Assembly: GCA_029204225.1 (NCBI GenBank)
Contig: CM055113.1
Coordinates: 29,212,303 to 29,276,302, forward strand
DNA length: 64,000 nucleotides
Direction: 5' to 3'
From: Diphasiastrum complanatum
Taxonomy: Eukaryota > Streptophyta > Lycopodiopsida > Lycopodiales > Lycopodiaceae
The position numbers were made by a program, and so were the translations under genes. Below are positions 56,541 to 64,000 of the stretch, piece by piece (the stretch's first letter is position 1; the number at the start of each line of letters is the position of its first letter). The notes under the pieces were generated by a model that saw only the letters and a program-made list of their open reading frames with translations, was not told where the DNA came from and ran no database searches.

Positions 56541-56980
56541 GATCACAGATGCATTAGGAAAAATTTGGGCTCAAAATGGGCCCTTTAAGAAATTTGACTT
56601 TAGAGAGATGTTAGGTAGAGAGAGAATGGAAACCAGTACCGTTTGGTTGCCGTTTTTTGAGTTTCCGGTACTGCCCGCATTCTAACTACTATGGTTAAAA
56701 CTAGCTCTAACTTCAGGCATTAATTAGTTAAGCGTGCTTGTAATAACAGCCATACATTTGTCATAAAATTAAGGGCTGTAAACGTCCACCAATAATAATA
56801 TTACAGCATGGTACCTGCGCCTAAAACTAATGAATGGTCTATCAGTAAAAAATAATGGCCACCGAATTCCGTACCTAGAGATATGATACGTTCACGCAAA
56901 CTTATGAGGGCAATAATTTCTGAAACTCTGCTCTACATAAGCACTAACATGACAATAAAGAAAACTTCACATTTGAATTT
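56541..56980. other. Unassigned DNA
   Basis: No ORF or repeat recognised. Confidence 0.4.
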
Positions 56981-57592
56981 CACGTCCGAATATCGGTTCA
57001 GCACACGCACAGACCATTCGGATACCCTTCAGTCATGGCGGGTCACGTGGCGTGCCCCTTGGCCTAGGAGGTGGTGGTGGAGGATGAGGATGAGATTTCC
57101 GTGGTGGCCTCCTTGCATTGGAACACCTCTGTGTTCTTTGCTTTGTGTGAGCCATTTGCAAACCCAATATCGGATCAGTGCGCGTGTAGCAAGTCAGCAG
57201 CTGTAGAATGTAGGTTGGGCGTGTCAAACCGATATCAGACAAAAAAGTCGAAAACTAGGCTATATCGGATGGGCGCGTGGGAGTCTGGAACAGGAATATC
57301 ACGATTGGGTCGGGCGCGCTGAACTGATATTGAAAAATGGTAACTTTTGAAAGATAGCTCGGACTGAGACGATTACAACGCCATTAGAAACCCCTCAACG
57401 AGAGCTTTTCAACAGCACCCAACCTGACCTAGTTCCGAGCTACGGTCAAAGAGATATTCTAAGTCAAAGTTTTGGGAGGTAAAATAGTCAACAGTCAACC
57501 TAATATCGGATCTTCACGCGGTTGACCAGTTTGACCCGGTCAAACCCTAAGAGCGCGCGCCGATCCGATATTAGAGTTCTTTTTTTTTTTAA

Positions 57593-57683
57593 TTTGGAAA
57601 GAGCTCGACGAGAGCTTCGCAACGACACCAAAATGACCTAATTCAGAGTTACGATTCAAAAGTTATAGGCAGTCAAAGTTTTT
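57593..57683 (+). repeat. Left arm of a 91-bp inverted repeat
   Basis: It pairs with 58161-58251 with two mismatches that I could see. The outer flank is a T run. Confidence 0.9.
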
Positions 57684-58160
57684 GGGGCCTAGAACACTAT
57701 TTTACATGTTCTTAATATGGGCGAGCTCATGGATAGATTGGGCAAGCAGCAGCATCTTTGCACACGACCATTATCCTAGAGAGGTATAGAGTGGCGCTTA
57801 CTAGTAACTACTGTTAGCTCTATATTGTACTGTCCTGACTCCTTGCTTACTACTTAGTATTTTGGCACTTTATTTTGAAGTTAAAACTTTTATGTGTTTC
57901 TTCGAAATTTGCAAATTTTAAATTTGAATTGATGAATGATGAATTCCTTTTTGAGTTCTCAATTTTCAATTATCTAGATTCTGTGCGATATGGCTGAGGG
58001 CTCATCATTGAAGATTCAAATCTATTATGAGGAGTGGTTTCACCAGCCCTTGCATGCCATGGCCACATACTCCATTTATGGAGGAGTGAGCAGAGTATGA
58101 TGACAAGGAGCTCAGCCGAGTATATCCTGATGTATATGAATAGGATAAGCTACTGGATGC

Positions 58161-58251
58161 AAAAACTTTGACTGCCTATAACTTTTGAACCGTAACTCTG
58201 AATTAGGTCATTTTGGTGCCGTTGCGAAGCTCTCGTCGAGCTCTTTCCAAA
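58161..58251 (-). repeat. Right arm of a 91-bp inverted repeat
   Basis: Reverse complement of 57593-57683; the outer flank is an A run (58252-58271). The 477 bp between the arms has no ORF I can support. Confidence 0.9.
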
Positions 58252-58399
58252 AAAACAAAAAAAAAAAAAAATCGAAGACCCTGGTACTTTCATATTCGGG
58301 TTATCGGTTCGGCGTGCACCTCCTATATGCCTCACTGTTGATCTGTACACATGCGCACTGATCCGATACTAGGACATCGCATGGCCCGCACCAAACAAA

Positions 58400-60404
58400 C
58401 TGCTCTGGCCCGCATCAATGGTTCCTCTTGGTCTCCGATTGCATGTCATCATTAGTCCAAAATATCTCTATGGAAGTTGAGTATGATTGAGAACAAAGAG
58501 AATGAGAGGTATACCTAAGAATGACAAGAAGTTCCTAAACTACAAGGATTAGTTAACTACAGTTTATAACTATTTACGTCAAATCAACCTCGAGTGTACA
58601 AATACGGGCAACAAAAGAGTATTCGGGCAGTATTTGTGGTCCAATCACAATTGTTTGTACTACCCGGCGGGATTTTTGAAAATCACCAAAATTTGGCCAG
58701 AAAAGGCAAAAGCAATTTCGGTCCGTTCACCACTATTATAGTTCATCATAGATGGACACCATTGATTGGGCCACTTAAGCGTTGAAAGCGTGTGAAGTCA
58801 AAAAAGGAACTTGACAAAGGGCCCATTTTGAGTTCTAATATCCCCTAATGAGAGAAAGAGATGTTCCTATGTTGAGCATAGTGAATCTATGCAAAATAAA
58901 AGAACTTGTCCTGCTCAGTATATGATTAAAAGAAAACTAAACTTTTCTTCTTATATAGCCATAGGATATTATGGTGACTTGGTTTCAACAATTTGTTAAT
59001 GATTTCGGCTTTTTATTGCTAAATCTTAAGCCTTTTCTTTGTCGTTGTGTATCATCTAATCATAAGTTGCATTTAGTGGGGTACGAGTTAAATTTGTTTT
59101 GTGGCATTAAGACAGCCCTTTTACTAGTTATGAATTTGGCATATGGTTGTGCCTAGTCGTTGCTCTTTTAAGTTATAAAAGTCATTGGTTTAAGAAGGCA
59201 CGAACCTTCGTCAAGCTGTTCTTAAGGTTATAGTCATATCCTAAAGCCAAGTCGGCATTCTCGCATTATTCGGCTTTGTGTGAGAGTCAAGTTTCAATGG
59301 CAGTTTTAGCGGCTGACTATAGCTCGTCATCTTCGCATTTCCTAAGGTCAAACCGCTATTTTCAAAGGCAAGGCACTACAAATCTGAAGGGCCACTGTCA
59401 CACATTTCACACTATTCGGGATTTTCGAAGCACCTCCACGCAGCCAGAGCCTCCCACCTTCGCATTTCTTGAGGCAACTATCGCACTTCTCTCTCTCTCT
59501 CTTTGGATTCTTGTAGGGCAGGCTTCGCTCTTCATCTCCAGCCAGCCATCGTGCTTCTTTTGGAGCGTGAACTAGCAGTTAGGGCTGCTTGATCTTTTGA
59601 TCATTCTCCAGGATGCAACCATATACAAAGATAGATTTCAGATGGCATATGTAACGATAGTCATCTTCTTTCTTTAGCAACAGTTTACCAGTAGCCAACG
59701 ATTATTCCAAAGGCAGTTTGGGTAGCCCACTCATTTCCATCTTAAGCGGCAGTTTGCAGACTCTTTGGAGACCTTCTACCACATTTCAAGCGGCTGTTTG
59801 CAGGTGTCATGGCTATTTGCAATGGGAAGCGACCTGCTTCACCACTCTGTTGGGCTGTTTTTAGACAATTTTGAGCCAGTGGCCCTCATTCATCCTTCAT
59901 ACGACTGTTTTCCTTGCACAAGGCAGCGACCTTGCATTCCAACTGTCGGCTATTTGTTGGCAGCATTCCATTGGCTCATGGGCAGTCATTTCTAGATGTC
60001 AGATATTTATTTGCTCTCTCTTTGCAGACAGTTATCAAAGCCCATAGCCTCTAGCATGTTTTCTCTCTGGCTATAAGTTGTCAATCTTATGCCATTGTAA
60101 TTCATTCAAACATAATGTAGAACAGAGGCCCAGAAGCTCTGTTGGTGCTTTAATGTAGATTTACTACTTTTGCTATTCATCTACAAGCTCAGAACCTTTG
60201 TGTTCTCTGATTCTTGTATAGAGGTGTAGCAATCCCTCTTCTTTGCAGTGTCTAGACTGTAATGAATATATCTTTGTACTCTGCAAATGTTGAATACAAA
60301 TAATGTAAATCTGAGTGTTCTGAATCACACACAACTTGTTTCTACTGTGAATACCTTCTGTGCTTTTCAAGGTGATTCATTTTGGTAATAGAAAGTTTAT
60401 GGCA
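58400..60404. other. Unassigned DNA, partly LTR-like
   Basis: No gene seen. At 59150-60000 short words recur (AAGCGGCAGTTTGCAG at 59743, AAGCGGCTGTTTGCAG at 59789, TTCGCATTTC at 59334 and 59459) and a TC microsatellite lies at 59488-59502. The stretch 60000-60370 has the look of an LTR R-U5 end, but there is no second copy or primer site to prove it. Confidence 0.4.
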
Positions 60405-61008
60405 CTGTATTGTTTGGCTCCTCCCTTGCTTGTAGTTGATGAGAAATGCATATCCGAGTGAATTAACTCCAAAGGATGCTTGCTTTTGATAGAAGATCTT
60501 GTAAATGGCTTTTTGTGAGATTTAGCAATAGCACAAGCCTCACAAGGCTTGATCTTCTTGGAGAGTGACTTTGGCAAGCCAATAGCTTTGGCTTCTTTGA
60601 TCATAGAGAGCATGGATTTGTAGTTGGGATGTCCCAACCTCCTATGCCATAATTCCTCCATAGAGAGCTTGTTCACAAGAGCAACATTACAAGCATTCAC
60701 ATACTCATTTGGATCTAGTTTATAGATGCCACCAAATCTAGATCCTAATGCAAGTATCTCATCATTCTTCTTGATAGTGCAAGTATCAACATTGAATTTT
60801 ACATCAAGGCCATTATCAAGCAATTGGCCAACACTAATAAGATTCTTGGTAAGCTTAGGTACATAAAGAACTTTAGAGGATGCAAGCTTCAAGGGAATGT
60901 TCCCTATGCCTTCAATAGGACATTCAAAATCATTTGAAATGTATATTGATTTCTTGACTCCATCATAAGGTGCAATAGAAGAGAAAGAGTCCATGGAGCT
61001 ACACATAT
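60405..61008 (-). pseudogene. copia-B protease-integrase fragment
   Basis: About 200 codons (SFSSIAPYDGVKKSIYIS, SSKVLYVPKLTKNLISVGQL, LWHRRLGHPNYKSM, CEACAIAKSHKKPF, HSDMHFSSTTSKGG) nearly identical to 42290-42900, without the small duplication there. Both ends are abrupt: protease is cut before the catalytic Asp and integrase before its second Asp. Confidence 0.88.
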
Positions 61009-61339
61009 GTTAACCGCGATATAAAATCACAAACTTCGATGAATTTTTTTCACTTTTTTTTTTTCGCTTCGCATATCGCACTTGTGCACGTCCTTCACAA
61101 TCGATTTTCCACCTACCGCCTTCCATGCGCATAGGTCCGATACATCTACCTACGTGTCCCCTCGTATCGCACTTGTGCGTCTTTCTTCAAAACGAATCGC
61201 TCTTTCTTATATTCAACTCGCACAGGTCCGATATACCGTACATTCTATCCATACATATTGGTCCTCTGCGAGATCTTTATCATCCTTCCCTGCTCATCCT
61301 CGTCATCATGCACAAGTCCGCTATTAATAGTACACGTCC
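61009..61339. other. Upstream region of the histone-Ulp1 gene
   Basis: It contains four or five ATCGCACTTGTGC or GCACAGGTCCGATA words like those at 56986-58372. Overlapping small ORFs (61082-61394) are in low-complexity Ser/His-rich frames and not convincing. Confidence 0.5.
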
Positions 61340-61717
61340 ATGGATAGGAGAAAGCAGACAAGGAGGGATTTCTTCTCTCCTGGCTCATCCTTAGCCCTTG
61401 CGGTTGCCATTTCACCTCCTGCTAGGCCTAGAACGCGCAACCGCAATAGGTGGCTCTCTGAGATACGCAAGTATCAGAGATCAACTACTCTGTTGATCCC
61501 AAGAGCTCCATTCTACCGTGCTGTCCAAAACATAACAAGAAATGATCATGGACAGCTGGTCAGATTTACACTCAGTGCTCTTTAGTGCCTTTAGGAGGCT
61601 GCTGAAGATTACCTTAGCCTTTTTTTTGAAGATTCATTTTTGCTTGCCATCCATTCCAAGAGAGTCACCATAATGCCCAAGGATTTTCAACTCCTGATGA
61701 GAATGAGGGAGAGGTTT
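61340..61717 (+). pseudogene. CENH3-like histone H3 fold
   Basis: From ATG 61340 the frame reads a divergent tail (MDRRKQTRRDFF, faintly like the H3 start), then WLSEIRKYQRSTTLLIPRAP (alpha-N helix), FYRAVQNITRNDHGQLVRF (alpha-1 and a lengthened loop 1), [20 protein letters not shown] (alpha-2) and [20 protein letters not shown] (loop 2 and alpha-3). LLIP, EAAEDYL, the longer loop 1 and the non-canonical tail point to the centromeric variant rather than H3.1 or H3.3. Two in-frame TAG codons (61583-61585, 61592-61594) interrupt the start of alpha-2, the second where H3 has the Q of LQEA. No intron interrupts it, so the copy may have come through RNA. The frame continues into the next feature. 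Confidence 0.75.
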
Positions 61718-62988
61718 TGTAGGTTACATGTATCTCAGCCTGCTGCTCCCAGACCAACTCCTCTAGATAGGACTGATCTTCCTACGAAGCATCCTAGGAA
61801 GAAGACAGCCCCCAAGACAGCTCCAAAGAAAGTAAAGAGAGTAGACACCATAGATTCTATGAAACTTGACCCGAAATCAATTGTAGATAATGTTGTTGTT
61901 GATAATGTTGTAAAGATAGCTACAAATGTTTTGGATACCCCTTTAATTACTGTAGATACTACACATCCACCTCCTCCTCCTCCTCCAAATTTTTATACAT
62001 ATATAGATTCAGATGATTATCTTAAATTTGAGAAAGACATATCCGATGCTATAGATACAATTGGTACTCCTTTTTGTTTTAGACTAGATGAACTTGATTT
62101 TAGTATTAATTTTAGAGTTCTAGATTGCTTGGATCTCAAAGACAGACGAGCTTCTATCAATGATCTTGTGATAGAGTCCGGGCTGACACTCTTGCAATAT
62201 GACATTGCAAGAGATTCATCCAATGAGTTGCTGGTGCTAAGTAACTTTCTGCTTCAGACCTTCAAGGAGAATAATGACACATTGTCACAGTGTCTAACAA
62301 GTGGATTCACACCAGCAATAAAGTATCTGCTCATTTCTTATCATACCAAGTAAGATATATTAAATGCTTCTTGTTGTTTTATGCACTAACATTGGCATTG
62401 TCAATTTAAATAGTTCTCAGAATCGCCGCTAAAGAACTTTCAATCTTATTTTACAGTGACCACCAGAGTTTAAACCTGATCTCTATTAAGAAATATGTAA
62501 ATAATAGTATTAAAAGTTTTTGTGTCAAGATGAATTTGGCGAGAAATACACATAAGGATGTAGATATATATCTTCCATATCTAGGTAATATATTCCTACA
62601 GATGTTCCCCATTCCGTGGACTGGCAAATCGTCAATTTGGAGATAAATTCTGTCTTTCTTAATAGCATTTTGAAATCAGTATTCTAATGTAATTGTTTCA
62701 TTCTAATTCATTCTATTTCATAATTGATTTTTTGTGTGCTGAATTATTTTGCAGTCACCCCAGCAAAATGATTCATTCAGCTATGGTTCGTACACATTAT
62801 ACATTGCAAAGCTATTTTTTGAGTGGTTCAACCTTCAGCAAGATGTCGATATTTCTAAGGTAATAAATTCTATTTATTCTTATTTTGGAATCATGATTAG
62901 TTTTCTATTTTATTGATGTTTTTAGCCATTACTAATACATGAATGTTCTATTTTGCAGTTTACACTTCCTGAGTACACATCAAGCTAG
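61718..62988 (+). pseudogene. Ulp1-like (C48) cysteine protease region, fused in frame to the histone fold
   Basis: The frame runs on to 62349 through a basic linker ([18 protein letters not shown]), a proline run and an alpha-helical part. Likely exons follow at 62457-62584, 62755-62859 and 62959-62988 with GT-AG borders. They carry NDHQSLNLISI (like the Ulp1 NDHWSLIVI, His at 62461-62463) and SPQQNDSFSYGSYTLYIAKL (like the VPQQ-N-x-x-DCG-x-x-VL active site) with the catalytic Cys replaced by Tyr at 62782-62784. The frame does not join cleanly between 62584 and 62755; a segment reading VDWQIVNLEI near 62617-62650 looks like an orphaned part. I call it a decayed SUMO-protease-like gene; the domain assignment is moderate. 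Confidence 0.55.
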
Positions 62989-63344
62989 GTATACAGATTT
63001 AGACAAAAAATCATCCTGAGTATACTGGCTAGGGCAAGGCTTCAGCCTCCCGTTATTGATGATGGTACAAAGGATGATGTAGTTATACTAAATTAAGATC
63101 AGAACAAATATAGATAGCATAGAAGAAAAATACATGTATAGAATTCATAGAAAAATATACATTTATATATCAAATGTTGCTCCATTCTATGAATTTGGGA
63201 GCACAAAATACATGTACTGATGCCCAACTTGGGCTTTCATTTATTGAATGAAAGAGTGTATACACAGATTTCTACTAAAGTTTATTTGAAACTATTGTTC
63301 TCCCACAATGGTGATTATTGTAGGTAGATCTTTGCAGCACGTTA
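62989..63344. other. Intergenic spacer between convergent genes
   Basis: AT-rich; no ORF. Both neighbours end towards it. Confidence 0.5.
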
Positions 63345-64000
63345 TCAGCTCCTGTCTTTTTCGCATCTGTGACATGACAAATATTAGTGAATGTGCAATT
63401 GTAAATGATGACATTTTCTATTATTTTGTTCTATTTTGAAATGGCAATAAACATAAAGTACTTACAAGTCTTCTATTGATGATAATCTAAAATATGTTGG
63501 TAGATTGGTTTGTAATAGCATGAGCTCTATTATGATAAAATCAAGCTTTCGATGCTCTTCCACCTCAACCATAGTCAAATATTCCTCATTGTAGATAATG
63601 CTTATCTCCATTCGGTTTGTGTGACCATTTAGTTCAAAGTCTTGATCCAGTGGTAGCCATGTACCTTCAATTTTCTTGTATCTTTGGTAGCTAAATGTGA
63701 GATGCTTTTCGATATGATAACGAAAGATCATTGAGGACTTTTTAATCCTGCATTCTATGTCATTATTTGTTTTACTATCCCAGCCTTGATCCATGAGATC
63801 TAACAAAGTCTCATCTGATAAATCCTTGCAAACAAATAAAGTTGGTGTCCTATGAATACCAGCACTCGAGAAAAACTCAACAAATATATGTAATGAGATA
63901 AACCAACTTAGGTGAACAATTTTGGAGCCTGTGCTTATCTTCATAGCATTTCTAATATCAATGAGTAGCTTACATCTCAAGGATTCAAAAACAATGCTGT
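63345..64000 (-). CDS. Unknown protein, partial at the window edge
   Basis: An open minus-strand frame runs from the window edge to 63466 (at least 178 codons, no ATG needed because it enters from outside). A good donor (GACTT then GTAAGT) at 63465 and an acceptor (TGTCACAG) at 63367 suggest a last exon, 63366-63345, ending TGA. Recognisable words are SWFISLHIFVEFFSSAGIHR and DETLLDLMDQGWDSKTNNDI. I do not recognise the family. It faces the histone-Ulp1 gene tail to tail, as transposase and Ulp1 genes sometimes do in plant DNA transposons, but I see no transposase motif. Confidence 0.5.

Larger units (their letters stand above)
56986..58372. repeat. Cluster of ATCGG/GCGC short motifs
   Basis: About nine degenerate copies of a 20-bp word of the form ATATCGGATCAGTGCGCG occur in both orientations near 56990, 57165, 57218, 57263, 57311, 57511, 57555, 58301 and 58351. 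Related words (CGCACAGGTCCGATAT, ATCGCACTTGTGC) occur at 61072-61325. Confidence 0.65.

Noticed and set aside
61561-61595. A tiny intron removing the two TAG codons of the histone fold
   Set aside because: The only GT-AG pair that would do so spans about 42 bp, too short for a plant intron, and would remove conserved residues.
61640-62353. A separate gene starting at 61640
   Set aside because: There is no ATG at 61640; the frame is the continuation of the histone fold from 61340.
1-64000. tRNA, rRNA or CRISPR features
   Set aside because: None seen; the tRNA-like words are primer-binding sites of retrotransposons.

Overview
The window is nuclear DNA of a land plant. It holds one complete host gene, a seven-exon acid (vacuolar-type) invertase with the 9-nt mini-exon typical of plant acid invertases, set in dense LTR-retrotransposon sequence. 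The elements use initiator-methionine-tRNA-like primer sites (TGGTATCAGAGCC). Ty1/copia and Ty3/gypsy families are mixed, nested, inverted and mostly decayed. I cannot name the species or clade. All coordinates and similarity statements come from reading the sequence by eye.

Layout. 1-1880: decayed Ty3 pol (-). 1883-3318: copia-A LTR and gag (+) joined head-on to copia-A RNase H (-), which resumes at 14841-16481. 3319-14835: the most interesting part, a Ty3 chromovirus-type element with LTRs and an intact protease-RT-RNase H-integrase-chromodomain ORF but no gag. Into its leader is inserted a second element (4447-9701) with related LTRs and the same leader, but only an intact gag-protease ORF. 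Both insertions have perfect 5-bp target duplications. 16482-19497: internally deleted copia-B. 19498-29110: unassigned AT-rich DNA with copia and gypsy fragments, including a copia/gypsy RT chimera. 29111-31436: a short minus-strand LTR element with unrelated LTRs but the same leader as the two Ty3 elements. 31437-40080: the invertase gene and its flanks. 40085-56540: fragments of at least four copia families and one gypsy. 56980-58400: a cluster of short GC-rich motifs and a 91-bp inverted repeat. 60405-61008: copia-B fragment. 61340-62988: a decayed gene in which a CENH3-like histone fold runs in frame into a Ulp1-like (C48) protease region. 63345-64000: a convergent unknown gene that leaves the window.

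How the parts work together. The gag-only and pol-only Ty3 elements look like two halves of one retrotransposon. They share R-U5, primer site, a leader with five GTGCT/AGCAC hairpins and a 3' segment, and differ in the single ORF between. Their U3 regions differ at many positions, whereas R-U5 plus leader (about 1.1 kb) is almost identical. This is what template switching between co-packaged RNAs would leave. I infer a bipartite, mutually complementing retrotransposon. The short element at 29111-31436 could be a passenger using the same leader. This is a hypothesis from one locus; genome-wide copy counts would decide it.
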